DNA from: UBA2020 sp964551435 | Lineage (GTDB): Bacteria; Pseudomonadota; Alphaproteobacteria; Micavibrionales; UBA2020 | Reading direction: 5' to 3' | DNA: 55,561 nucleotides | NCBI GenBank assembly: GCA_964551435.1 | Contig: CAZKBS010000011.1 | Location: forward strand, 1 to 55,561 | Part shown: positions 23,687 through 31,382 of the stretch, in pieces | Position numbering within the stretch: position 1 is the stretch's first letter | Layout: the number at the start of each line of letters is the position of its first letter | Made by a program: the position numbers and the translations under genes | The notes under the pieces: model-generated | Database searches by the model: none | What the model saw: only the letters and a program-made list of their open reading frames with translations | What the model was told of the DNA's origin: nothing

Positions 23687-24010
23687 ATGACCAATAACCA
23701 AACCATTACCCGCGCAGACCTGAGCCAGGCTGTTTACGAACAGGTTGGCCTGTCCCGCAACGAATCCGCCGAACTGGTGGAAACGGTGCTGGAAGAAGTT
23801 TGCAAGGCGCTGGAACGCGGGGAGATGGTGAAAATCTCTTCCTTCGGTACCTTCCAGGTACGCTCCAAGCGCCAGCGTATCGGCCGCAACCCCAAGACTG
23901 GGGAAGAAGTGCCGATCCTGCCGCGTCGCGTTTTGACCTTCCGCGCCAGCAACGTACTCAAAGAGCGCATCAATAACGTAGGCACCACCGACGCCGGCGC
24001 AGCCGAATAA
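23687..24010 (+). CDS. ihfA: Integration host factor subunit alpha
   Basis: IHF alpha pairs with IHF beta to bend DNA sharply at specific sites, acting in replication, recombination and promoter control. From ATG 23687 (GAGGTG 7 bases upstream) the protein has 107 residues. TITRADLSQAVYEQVGLSRNES is the N-terminal helix pair, VKISSFGTFQVRSKRQRIGRNP the beta core and arm, with the intercalating proline in GRNPKTGEEVPI, and RRVLTFRASNVLKERIN the C-terminal helix. Its place after plsX-fabH and before a MerR gene is the standard alphaproteobacterial order. A frame to 23657 exists, but its start is weaker. Confidence 0.95.
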   Translation: MTNNQTITRADLSQAVYEQVGLSRNESAELVETVLEEVCKALERGEMVKISSFGTFQVRSKRQRIGRNPKTGEEVPILPRRVLTFRASNVLKERINNVGTTDAGAAE

Positions 24011-24061
24011 GACGACCCTTAATACAATCATCGAAGCAACCGTATTTAAGGACTATCATTC

Positions 24062-24577
24062 ATGAACTCACCCACCAATCCGAATGCCAAAACGGGCATG
24101 CAGACGGATGACGTCTCGCAAACGCAAGCCCAGCCTCAGGTTACCCAGAATATCCCCGGCCGCCGCCCGATGAAGGCGAAGGCTCCGGCGCAAAAATCCG
24201 CCGGCGCTTTCCGCACCATCAGCGAAGTCGCGGGGGAGCTGAACGTCGAACAGCATGTTCTGCGTTTCTGGGAAACCAAGTTCACGCAGATCAAGCCGCT
24301 CAAGCGCGGCGGCGGTCGCCGTTACTACCGTCCGGAAGACGTCGAACTGCTCAAAAACATCCATCATCTGCTCTACAGCGAAGGATACACCATCAAGGGT
24401 GTGCAAAAGCTGCTGAGCGCGACCCGCGGCAACCTCAGTCCCCGCGTGCAGGATGGGCCCAATATGGCCGCCGCGGAAGAGGTTGCAACGCCGATCGCCC
24501 GCGCCGTCGAGAAAAACCGCGAAGAGCTGCAATCGATGCTCGATGACCTACGCGCTATGCGCAAGCTCATCGACTAA
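24062..24577 (+). CDS. MerR-family transcriptional regulator
   Basis: A 171-residue protein with a MerR winged-helix domain at about 50-125: RTISEVAGELNVEQHVLRFW is the recognition helix pair and GGGRRYYRPEDVELLKNIHHLLYSEGYTIKGVQKLL the wing and second helix pair. The first 45 residues are a polar, Gln/Ala/Lys-rich tail. The C-terminal 45 residues form a short helix (NREELQSMLDDLRAMRKLI) for dimer contact. No metal-binding Cys set is present. This regulator is regularly found after ihfA in alphaproteobacteria, but its ligand is not known to me. Confidence 0.88.
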   Translation: MNSPTNPNAKTGMQTDDVSQTQAQPQVTQNIPGRRPMKAKAPAQKSAGAFRTISEVAGELNVEQHVLRFWETKFTQIKPLKRGGGRRYYRPEDVELLKNIHHLLYSEGYTIKGVQKLLSATRGNLSPRVQDGPNMAAAEEVATPIARAVEKNREELQSMLDDLRAMRKLID

Positions 24578-24590
24578 GCGATTTACGCCA

Positions 24591-24631
24591 AAAACAAAAA
24601 CGCCGGACTTTATGTCCGGCGTTTTTGTTTT
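24591..24631 (+). terminator. Intrinsic terminator of the plsX-MerR cluster
   Basis: CGCCGGAC pairs with GTCCGGCG around TTTAT, extended by A- and T-rich flanks. It is placed 14 bases after the MerR stop and ends the cluster. Confidence 0.9.
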
Positions 24632-24746
24632 GCGGTGCGGGGGGAATGCCCCCTCCCTGTGTTGACGCTGGCCGCCCTGCGTGCTACATCGGGCGCATAT
24701 CCACGCATTTCGTTTTTGCATTTTTATTCGAAGGAGTAATCCGTCC

Positions 24747-26042
24747 ATGTCCCGTCAGCCCCGCAAACAGGAACCTGAATACGGCGCGCACTATAGCCCC
24801 GAGGTCAAAAACGTTATCCGCCTCTCTCTGGCCTTTGCCAAAGCGGTCGGGCGTCATCAGGCGGATAAATCCGATAACCTTGTCATCGCCCCTTATAACG
24901 CGATGGCTGCGATTTCGATGGCAGCCAAAGGTGCGGGCGGCCAGACGCGCGAAGAACTGGCGCAGGCGCTTTACGGTGTGGACGGCAACAATCTGGACGC
25001 TGCCGCCGGTGATTATGCCGCGCTGAACGGCGAGATCCTGAAGGCCAACAAGGGGCAGGTGGAACTGACCACCGCCAACGGCATCTGGGTCAATCAGGAC
25101 ATCGTCAAGCTGCGCGATGATTTCGCGGACGACATGAAAAAAACCTTCGGCGCGGACATCAGCGGCGAAGATTTTTCGAACCCCAAGACGGTCGATAAAA
25201 TCAACAAATGGGCAGGCGACAATACCAACGGCCTGATCCCCAAAGTGCTGGACGAATTGAAAGAAGACGATGCCGCCGTGTTGGCCTCCGCCCTTTATTT
25301 CAAAGGGCAGTGGACGCATAAATTCGACAAGTCGCAAACCGAAGATAAAAAATACGTTCAGGACGGCGGCGCTGTTGCCAAAACGCCGACCATGCAGCGT
25401 GCGTTCAGCGAAAGCGAAGGTCTCAGCTTCAATATCGGTGATGATTACGAAGCCGTGGCGCTGACCTATGGGGAGAAAAACCACAAGGAAGGCAAACGCC
25501 CGAGCATGCGTATCGTGCTGATCCGCCCGACGGATGAAAACGTCAGCGCGCGCGACTGGCTGGCGGCGCAGGCAAACGGCAAGGTGCCTGCATGGCTGGA
25601 TGCGGCTGAATTCAGCCGCGGTCAGGGCTCTGTCGAATTGCCGCGTCTGGATATCAAACAGACTTTCGACCTTATTCCGGCCATGCAGGATATGGGCGTC
25701 AAGCAGGCTTTCAACAAACGCGGCGCCGATTTCACCAAGATGGCGGAGCGCGACGGCGAAAAACTGTTCATCGGCAAAATCAGCCACGACACCGTTTTCA
25801 AAACCGACGAGCAGGGCAGCGAAGCCGCCGCCGTTACGGTGGTGGGAATGGTGCGCGCAACCAGCATCCGCATGCCCGCGCCGCGTATGGACATCAAGCT
25901 CGACCGCTCCTTCGTTTTTGCCCTGCAGGACGTGGACAGCGGCGCGGTGCTTTTCGTTGGCGCTGTCAACAAGCCGAACGCCGACATGACGCCGCAAACC
26001 GCGCCCGCCAAGGCGCGCAAAAGCCCGAAACAGGGTCGCTAG
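24747..26042 (+). CDS. Serpin-family protein
   Basis: A full-length serpin fold of 431 residues. The shutter and breach are recognisable: NLVIAPYNAMAAISMAAKGA, AVLASALYFKGQW (typical SALYFKGxW), and SFVFALQDVDSGAVLFVGAV near the end (FxF...G-hV-P pattern). The hinge of the reactive loop, DEQGSEAAAVTVVG at 354-367, has the Glu-x-Gly-x-Glu-Ala-Ala-Ala signature of inhibitory serpins. The loop after it is a few residues longer than in antitrypsin, so P1 is ambiguous; Arg-Ala and Arg-Met bonds are candidates, which would suit trypsin-like targets. No signal peptide is seen, so it should stay in the cytoplasm. AAGGAG precedes ATG 24747. Serpins are rare in Proteobacteria; transfer is possible though composition is like the neighbours. 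Confidence 0.93.
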   Translation: MSRQPRKQEPEYGAHYSPEVKNVIRLSLAFAKAVGRHQADKSDNLVIAPYNAMAAISMAAKGAGGQTREELAQALYGVDGNNLDAAAGDYAALNGEILKANKGQVELTTANGIWVNQDIVKLRDDFADDMKKTFGADISGEDFSNPKTVDKINKWAGDNTNGLIPKVLDELKEDDAAVLASALYFKGQWTHKFDKSQTEDKKYVQDGGAVAKTPTMQRAFSESEGLSFNIGDDYEAVALTYGEKNHKEGKRPSMRIVLIRPTDENVSARDWLAAQANGKVPAWLDAAEFSRGQGSVELPRLDIKQTFDLIPAMQDMGVKQAFNKRGADFTKMAERDGEKLFIGKISHDTVFKTDEQGSEAAAVTVVGMVRATSIRMPAPRMDIKLDRSFVFALQDVDSGAVLFVGAVNKPNADMTPQTAPAKARKSPKQGR

Positions 26043-26075
26043 GCGCTTCGATTAACCATTGAAAATCAATATGAT

Positions 26076-26107
26076 AAAAAGCGCCGGGGGATGCCTCCGG
26101 CGCTTTT
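26076..26107 (+). terminator. Intrinsic terminator of the serpin gene
   Basis: AAAAAGCGCCGGGGG, loop ATG, CCTCCGGCGCTTTTT: a 10-bp stem with one G-T pair and an A/T flank, 34 bases after the serpin stop. Confidence 0.88.
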
Positions 26108-26138
26108 TATTTGTAGGGCGGAAAAGCTTTATTCGGGC

Positions 26139-26168
26139 TTTACATTCTTATGGAAGGGCTGTTATATT
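26139..26168 (+). promoter_or_regulatory. Probable promoter of tRNA-Pro
   Basis: TTTACA (26139-26144), 18-base spacer, TATATT (26163-26168), about 24 bases before the tRNA 5' end. Both boxes are one or two changes from consensus. Confidence 0.55.
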
Positions 26169-26192
26169 CCCCCGACCGAACAGAAACGGTAA

Positions 26193-26269
26193 CGGACTGT
26201 AGCGCAGCCTGGTAGCGCACTTGCATGGGGTGCAAGGGGTCGGAGGTTCAAATCCTCTCAGTCCGACCA
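26193..26269 (+). tRNA. tRNA-Pro (anticodon GGG)
   Basis: A 77-base tRNA with encoded CCA. The acceptor stem is CGGACTG with CAGTCCG. The D-arm is GCGCAGCCTGGTAGCGC, the anticodon stem CTTGC/GCAAG encloses ATGGGGT reading GGG, and the T-arm is GGAGGTTCAAATCCTCT. The C1-G72 pair is typical of bacterial tRNA-Pro. Confidence 0.95.
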
Positions 26270-26353
26270 TTTTTTCAAATCTGTTTCCGGCCTTTCCCAA
26301 GAAAAACCAGTGAACAAACAGACATGCAACCGCATGGTGTGTCGCGTGCTGTC

Positions 26354-26875
26354 TTACTCGGAAAGTTTTTCGACGGCGATTTTTTGTCTGCCCGCTTCGG
26401 CGTTTTTGATTTCCTTGATAATAAAATCACCGATGTTATCCGGCCCGATGAAATAGTGCAGGGTATGGCCGCGTTCGTTTTCGACGTGATAGTAGTTTCC
26501 GCCTTTAAAGAACAGTTGATAGGTCAGACCGTAAAGATGAAGCCCCGGTATATCACCAAGGGGTAAAGCCTTTTCCTCCTCGTCCTCTTCTTCGCTGTTC
26601 AATGTGATGGCGTATTCAATCGCGGGAACGTCTTGCGGTTCGCGCGCGCCCTGCAGGCCGTCGAGCAGGTTGATTTTGAAATAGGGGCCATCACAGGCGC
26701 CGAACTTGCCCAGCAGATACATGAAATCCAGCGGCAGCTGCGGCAGCTTCGCCGCCGCAAGTAAATCGTTAAAGCGTGCCAGATCCTCATTCCGGGCGGG
26801 CGGTGAAAATACGGTTTTTTCCTCGGCGTTTTGCAGGGCTTTGATTGCCAGATCGACTTTTTCGAAAACGTCCAA
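26354..26875 (-). CDS. SUKH-like (SMI1/KNR4, YrhA-like) protein
   Basis: About 173 residues. The helix-strand start (LARFNDLLAAAKLPQLPLDFMYLLGKFGAC) with GPYFKINLLDGL resembles the SMI1/KNR4 opening, in which an acidic protein docks with a LP-x-D-h segment. The end, LFFKGGNYYHVENERG with DNIGDFIIKEI, matches the strand-then-F-x-x-FI helix of that fold. It is acidic (EEEDEEEKA). It resembles the protein at 29139 in the order LxxALQNA, LP-or-IP-x-D/E, GPYF, then DxIxDFII, so the two are probably paralogues. SUKH proteins often act as immunity proteins to nuclease toxins. Start TTG 26875 is preferred because AAGGAG lies 8 bases upstream; ATG 26908 is the alternative. Confidence 0.6.
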   Translation of the reverse strand: MDVFEKVDLAIKALQNAEEKTVFSPPARNEDLARFNDLLAAAKLPQLPLDFMYLLGKFGACDGPYFKINLLDGLQGAREPQDVPAIEYAITLNSEEEDEEEKALPLGDIPGLHLYGLTYQLFFKGGNYYHVENERGHTLHYFIGPDNIGDFIIKEIKNAEAGRQKIAVEKLSE

Positions 26876-27024
26876 GGTTTTTTCTCCTTCACAGGGCGGA
26901 TATCCCATTTTCTTCGGGCGGAGGGGCGCGTGTCAAGGCTGCGCGCGCGGCCTGCATTGTCAGCGGCTATGTGGCTGTGCTATTTTGACTGACATTGCGA
27001 TGTTTTTTTATGCACAGGCTGGAC

Positions 27025-27231
27025 ATGTCAGGCGAAACAATCACCCAGATACAGGAAATCCTGATGCATCAGGAACAGCAAATCAGCGACCTCAGCAAGA
27101 TGGTCGTTCAGCAGTGGGGCGAGATTGACCTCCTGAAAAAGCATATTCGCAAAATGCAAAACGAAATCGACGCCGTCACCGAAACCGCCGACCGCCTCTC
27201 CGGCGCCAGCGAAAAACCACCGCATTATTGA
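27025..27231 (+). CDS. slyX: SlyX-family protein
   Basis: A 68-residue coiled-coil protein with the SlyX pattern: ETITQIQEILMHQEQQISDL, then VVQQWGEIDLLKKHIRKMQ, and a polar end with PPHY. In this family, the final P-P-P/H-Y residues are commonly conserved. The role is unknown. In-frame ATGs at 26995 and 27010 are possible, but 27025 gives the usual length of about 70 residues. Confidence 0.82.
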   Translation: MSGETITQIQEILMHQEQQISDLSKMVVQQWGEIDLLKKHIRKMQNEIDAVTETADRLSGASEKPPHY

Positions 27232-27305
27232 TGCCTGAAACCGGCCTTGCGGCGGATTTGCCGGCGGCCTAAGATATCTTATCTTTATTCAACCGGATAC
27301 CGCGC

Positions 27306-28274
27306 GTGACACCGCATCCTATCATCAAAGCGCTTGAAGAATACGAAGCCGCCACAGGTGCAACTGTGACGGAAACATTTTTTGCATGGCGGGAGCCATG
27401 GCTTGCGCGCAAATTGTGGTTGCAGGGCTGTGTGCCTGGCTATAGCCATGCCGATTTCCTGCGTAATCTACTAAGCAGCCTGTCGCGTCGCGGGCAGCAT
27501 ATAGCCAGCAGCGCTGTCGCCGTGCAGCTTAAAAAAGACATGACACGCCTGCGTGCCTTTTATCCCGATAAAGCGGGGCAGGGGTACTGCGTGAAAATCG
27601 TACAGGCCGATGGCGTGACAGGCAGCCGCATGAGGGAAGAACTTGAATTGCGCGGACGTCTTTCCGCGCTTGGTACTGTAAACATTCCCGCTATGCGTGA
27701 AACCTTCGAGCGGGGCAATTTTATTTATCTGGTCGAAGATATCATTATCGGGCGCCGTTTCGATTTTCGCCGCGATGCGGATGACTATATCGCGCGTGGC
27801 TTGCCGCAGATGATGGCGACCTATCAGAAATCGGGTATTCGTCATGAACCGCTGTCGGCCCATTTTGATGCGGACCTGCCTGCGCGACTTCAGGATATAA
27901 AAAATATCGCACCTGACTTTTTGACGGCATTATCATCTGTCTTTGACCGTGGGGTGAACATACCCGTTAGTTTGTGCCATGGTGATTTACTGCCGTCGAA
28001 CCTGTGTATCGGCGGGGACACGTTCTATTTGCTCGACTGGGACCGCAGTTTTACTGGCGCGATTGCCCGCGATTTATTGCGGATGCCGATGAAATATCCG
28101 GGGCAGCCGGGCAGGGTCGGGCATGCGGTGATGGCGGCCTTGCGCGATATGTCAGGGGACAATTCCGCGATTGCCAACGACCAGCTGGCCGCCTATGTCG
28201 GACTGCGGATTGCCGAGGCCCCGGCGAAGGCTGTGATTTATCAGGATTTTTGGCGGGCGCACCGCCTGCCATAG
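27306..28274 (+). CDS. Aminoglycoside phosphotransferase/choline-kinase-fold protein
   Basis: A 322-residue protein kinase-like small-molecule kinase. The catalytic loop is CHGDLLPSN (His225, Asp227, Asn232) and the metal-binding motif is LLDWDRSF (Asp244), as in APH and choline kinases. The N-terminal lobe is poorly conserved: the ATP-binding lysine may lie in YCVKIVQADG near residue 97, preceded by a helix. The likely role is ATP-dependent phosphorylation of a small hydroxylated compound; lipopolysaccharide sugar or amino-alcohol substrates are possible, but nothing nearby decides it. Start is GTG 27306 with weak ribosome site. A methyltransferase follows in the same direction. Confidence 0.78.
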   Translation: MTPHPIIKALEEYEAATGATVTETFFAWREPWLARKLWLQGCVPGYSHADFLRNLLSSLSRRGQHIASSAVAVQLKKDMTRLRAFYPDKAGQGYCVKIVQADGVTGSRMREELELRGRLSALGTVNIPAMRETFERGNFIYLVEDIIIGRRFDFRRDADDYIARGLPQMMATYQKSGIRHEPLSAHFDADLPARLQDIKNIAPDFLTALSSVFDRGVNIPVSLCHGDLLPSNLCIGGDTFYLLDWDRSFTGAIARDLLRMPMKYPGQPGRVGHAVMAALRDMSGDNSAIANDQLAAYVGLRIAEAPAKAVIYQDFWRAHRLP

Positions 28275-28364
28275 TCTTCTGTGGTGGTTTTTCGGGCGCT
28301 TCCCGTCGGCTTGACACATTTCAAGCGCTTGATTACAAAGGGGCTTCCAAAAGGAGACATAAGA

Positions 28365-29138
28365 ATGACCATGGCCGCCCCCAAAACCGATGCAACGCCG
28401 AACACGCGCCCGTGCCCTGTTTGTGGCCATGCCGATACGCGTTTTTATGTCGAAAAAAATAATTACCGTTTTTTGAACTGCCCGTCGTGCGAGCTGAAAT
28501 TCATTCACCCCGTCCCGACGCCGGAAGAACTGGCGCCGCTGTATAGCCAGCAGGGCGCACCTAAAGACGGTCTGCGCTATCCCTATAACAAGGTCGAACA
28601 TCGCCGCAAACGTGCGAAAGTCCGTGCGGGCCGTTTCAAAAAATACTTCATCGGCAAAGATGCGATCGATGTCGGTTGCGGCGGCGGATACATGGTCGAT
28701 GCGATGCAGAAAATGGGCGCGAACCGCGCTGTCGGTATTGACCTTGATCCCGAGGCGATGGAATTCGCCCGTAAAAATCACGACCCGCGCGCCACCTATT
28801 ACTGTGAAGCCATTGACGATTTTATCAAGCGCGGCATGATGTTCGATTTCGGCCATTCATCGCAGGTGATTGAACACGTCGGTGATTTCAACGCCTTTGT
28901 TGCAGGCTGGGCGTCGCTGGTCAAACCGGGCGGCTATTTCTTTCTGAAAACGCCGGACCGCAGCCACTGGCTGCACGGTGAAAAGCCGGAAACATGGCCG
29001 AACCCGCCGGAATACACGCAGTATTTCAGCCGCAAGAACATTCGCATCTTGCTTGAAAAGCACGGTTTTGAAGTGCAAAAGATTTTCTTCAACCTCAAGC
29101 CGACGATGGAAATACTCGCGCGTCGCAAGCCGAAATAA
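28365..29138 (+). CDS. Class I SAM-dependent methyltransferase with zinc-ribbon start
   Basis: The protein has 257 residues. Residues 17-42 contain CPVC and CPSC, a zinc ribbon placed before the catalytic domain. The SAM site is AIDVGCGGGYMV around Asp102-Gly108, followed by VGIDLDPEAMEFA for the acidic ribose contact. EHVGDFNAFVAGWASLVKPGGYFFLKTPD gives post-motif III. This layout is common in methyltransferases acting on sugars and other metabolites (including the methyl-transfer step of cell-surface glycans). The start has a strong AAGGAG site. It is convergent with the SUKH-like gene and abuts it with zero bases between stops (29138/29139). Confidence 0.87.
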   Translation: MTMAAPKTDATPNTRPCPVCGHADTRFYVEKNNYRFLNCPSCELKFIHPVPTPEELAPLYSQQGAPKDGLRYPYNKVEHRRKRAKVRAGRFKKYFIGKDAIDVGCGGGYMVDAMQKMGANRAVGIDLDPEAMEFARKNHDPRATYYCEAIDDFIKRGMMFDFGHSSQVIEHVGDFNAFVAGWASLVKPGGYFFLKTPDRSHWLHGEKPETWPNPPEYTQYFSRKNIRILLEKHGFEVQKIFFNLKPTMEILARRKPK

Positions 29139-29621
29139 TTACGCGTTCTGCCGTCTTGCGGTGTCGAGGCGCGTAATGGTGTCGATGATGAAATCCGCGA
29201 TGCTATCATAGCTGCGGAACACATCGCGCGAGCTTTGATCCACGATGTGATATTTGCCGTCCTTGTGCGTGATGACCACGCCGCCGGACATTTTGCCGAC
29301 GACGAGGGTTTTCGGCTCGTCGTCATCGCTCCATTGATTGAACGCTTCGGATTCTTCAAGGATGCCGGGTTGCAATCCGCCGCCTGCCATTTCCATGCCG
29401 CCGGTGCTGAAAATCGTGAAGTAGGGGCCCATGATGCCGCAGGATTGCCGCAGCAGCGCTTCGAGATCTTCGGGAATCTGCGGATAGCCGCGGTCATCCA
29501 GCAAGCTGTTGCACACCCTGAACACAAGGTCGTTCGCGCCGCTGCGCATATATGACTTTGCATCCGCATTTTGAAGCGCCGCGAGCGCGGCGGAGATTTT
29601 CGGGGTATCAGGCGCGGGCAT
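29139..29621 (-). CDS. SUKH-like protein, putative immunity partner of the HNH gene
   Basis: The 160 residues start with a helical LAALQNADAKSYM segment, then FRVCNSLLDDRGYPQIPEDLEALL and CGIMGPYFTIF. The C-terminal half is a strand-rich region, KTLVVGKMSGGVVITHKDGK, ending with DSIADFIIDTI. This last pattern is close to the SMI1/KNR4 (SUKH) and YrhA families, in which a YHIVD-like strand precedes the S/D-F-x-x-F helix. Its ATG lies inside the end of the HNH-like gene, overlapping by 14 bases, with AGGAA upstream, so the two are translationally coupled. SUKH proteins are known as immunity proteins for nuclease toxins; that role is inferred here. A paralogue lies at 26354. Confidence 0.6.
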   Translation of the reverse strand: MPAPDTPKISAALAALQNADAKSYMRSGANDLVFRVCNSLLDDRGYPQIPEDLEALLRQSCGIMGPYFTIFSTGGMEMAGGGLQPGILEESEAFNQWSDDDEPKTLVVGKMSGGVVITHKDGKYHIVDQSSRDVFRSYDSIADFIIDTITRLDTARRQNA

Positions 29622-30963
29622 CGTTTCGTTTTTCCTGCTTGTTTGCCGCTTTGGGGGCGGCGGATTTATTGTCGCCCGCAGGGGTCAGGTGGGCATAAAT
29701 ACGATTGCTGATGTCGCGCAGCCTGTCAACGGCCTCTTTGGGCATATTGGCGTCGGTCATGGCTTTTTCAAGCGGCTTCAAATAGCCATCGCAATTATCG
29801 CGCGTGCGCTTGATATCGGCTGATTTGACGGTGCCGTTTTCAATGCCATGTTCAAGCGAGGCCACCAGCGCCTGCCATAGTTTCAATGTATGTTTGAACG
29901 TAGGTTCAATCTGCGCTTCGTAGAATACGCGGGCCTGATCTTCGGGCGGGGCGATATTGTCGCGCATCAGGCGGCCGAGGTCTCGCGTGATGAGCAGCGA
30001 GGGCCCTAGTGCGAAATACGACGTTTCCGGCGGCGGCTGCATGCCAGCGCGGATATCCTCTTTTTGCAGCATCAGCAAACGGTTTTCATCCGTGGGCACG
30101 GCCATGCAAATGCGTTTGGTTTCCCCAACGGCGATATCGGAAAGGCCTTGCTGGTTGTTGATGCTGTTTTTTATCTGGGTATGCACATCGCGCATAATCA
30201 GACACAGGTTCGATACATGGTTCACCAGATACATCGGCGCGCCGCCGTGTACGGGATCGACCGCTTTTTCTGTCGACATCCGGCCGCCGCCGCCGCGTTC
30301 GACCAGATGGTCGATATCGACGTTATAGCTGATGCCGTCCTTGTCGGTGGGGCCAAGGCCACGGCGCATGCAGTCGATGGCGTAATCGCAAAAGCCTGCC
30401 GCGCGCAGCTCTTTTTCCTGCGTTGCGGCGAGATGACGATAGAAAGCGGGTTCCGCTCTTTCCTGAAATTCCAACCAGACGGCGTCGTTTTGTTCTTTGG
30501 ATATGCGGGTGTAATCGGTGGTGATGATCTGCATACCGCGCGGCATCTCGGCCATGCGTTCGATAAGGGTGTTCAGCTTCGCCTGTTTCCCTTCCGCCAG
30601 TTTCTGCATAATATCGACAAAGCCCGGCTGTTCGAACAGGGCGGGGCTTTGCTGCGAAAGCCGTTGCTGCTGTGCATCGCTGAGCGCGGCAAAGGCCGTA
30701 TCAAATTTCTCGCCGGACAGTCCTTTGCCTGCCCACAGTTCCCGCAAAATAACAGGCGGCTGCATGGCGGAGAGGGTTTGCAGAACCTCTGGCCGCGGGT
30801 TTGTATTGACGGGCGTTGCCGTTTTGGGCGACTGCAGCGAGGCCTGATATTCCGTCTGTATACCGTCGGAGGGCGTGGTCGCGACACCGACAGCAAGTGC
30901 TGCCGCAACAGCAAGGCGGCGGCGCGCAGAGTTATTAAACGCATCTTTGGTACGTTCGGTCAT
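29608..30963 (-). CDS. Exported protein with an HNH-nuclease-like signature (putative toxin)
   Basis: A 451-residue protein. The N-terminus (ARRRLAVAAALAVGVATTP) looks like a Tat- or Sec-type signal with an Arg triplet, so export is likely. Residues 50-190 are helical and Gln-rich with no family match. From about 210 there is an HNH-like core: DIDHLVERGGGG with His219, then SNLCLIMRDVHTQIKN with Asn252 and His261, where the nine-residue Asn-to-His step and the Asp before the first His fit the ββα-metal nuclease fold. Residues 330-420 form long helices; the tail is Lys/Ala-rich. Its last 14 bases overlap the SUKH-like gene. Nuclease activity and a toxin role are inference. The start has no strong ribosome site. 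Confidence 0.6.
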   Translation of the reverse strand: MTERTKDAFNNSARRRLAVAAALAVGVATTPSDGIQTEYQASLQSPKTATPVNTNPRPEVLQTLSAMQPPVILRELWAGKGLSGEKFDTAFAALSDAQQQRLSQQSPALFEQPGFVDIMQKLAEGKQAKLNTLIERMAEMPRGMQIITTDYTRISKEQNDAVWLEFQERAEPAFYRHLAATQEKELRAAGFCDYAIDCMRRGLGPTDKDGISYNVDIDHLVERGGGGRMSTEKAVDPVHGGAPMYLVNHVSNLCLIMRDVHTQIKNSINNQQGLSDIAVGETKRICMAVPTDENRLLMLQKEDIRAGMQPPPETSYFALGPSLLITRDLGRLMRDNIAPPEDQARVFYEAQIEPTFKHTLKLWQALVASLEHGIENGTVKSADIKRTRDNCDGYLKPLEKAMTDANMPKEAVDRLRDISNRIYAHLTPAGDNKSAAPKAANKQEKRNDARA

Positions 30964-30986
30964 GCGCCCAATTTACCGTAAGCGCG

Positions 30987-31265
30987 TTAATATTTCATTA
31001 ATCCATGAAATAACCCTGATTTCAGGGGGCTAAGGCTTTTGCAGATGGGGCGGGCGCTGAAAATCTCGCCGATATTCTTGATATCGCGGTAGATGAAATA
31101 CAGCGTCATGCCACCGGCAAAGAAAAAGATTTTCAAAAAGAAGCGGAGCAGCTTCGGCTGCATTTTCGGATCATGCATCATTTGCGGCAGCGAAAGCCCG
31201 CTATCCGGCGCCAGTGATGCGGGCAGCGCCACCATCAAAAACAGGGTCAGGGCGAATACGGCCAT
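30987..31265 (-). CDS. Small membrane protein, possibly N-terminally truncated
   Basis: A 92-residue protein with two hydrophobic segments (AVFALTLFLMVALPASLA and FFLKIFFFAGGMTLYFIY) and short polar ends. No family recognised. The same frame continues upstream for 17 codons as WNNRLKSGALCVFFVAG before a TAA at 31319-31317, and beyond that a further 14 codons lead to an ATG at 31361, 22 bases after the DUF853 stop. That upstream part reads as coherent protein with a first membrane span, so the TAA may be a nonsense change in an otherwise intact gene. The ATG at 31265 has only GCGGGG upstream. Confidence 0.55.
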   Translation of the reverse strand: MAVFALTLFLMVALPASLAPDSGLSLPQMMHDPKMQPKLLRFFLKIFFFAGGMTLYFIYRDIKNIGEIFSARPICKSLSPLKSGLFHGLMKY

Positions 31266-31382
31266 CCCCGCGACAAAGAAAACGCAGAGCGCCCCCGATT
31301 TCAGCCGGTTGTTCCATTACAGGCGGGCGATATTATCGGGCAGGGCGCAGGCGGCGGTCATGGGGCATCTTTGTGGTGATGT

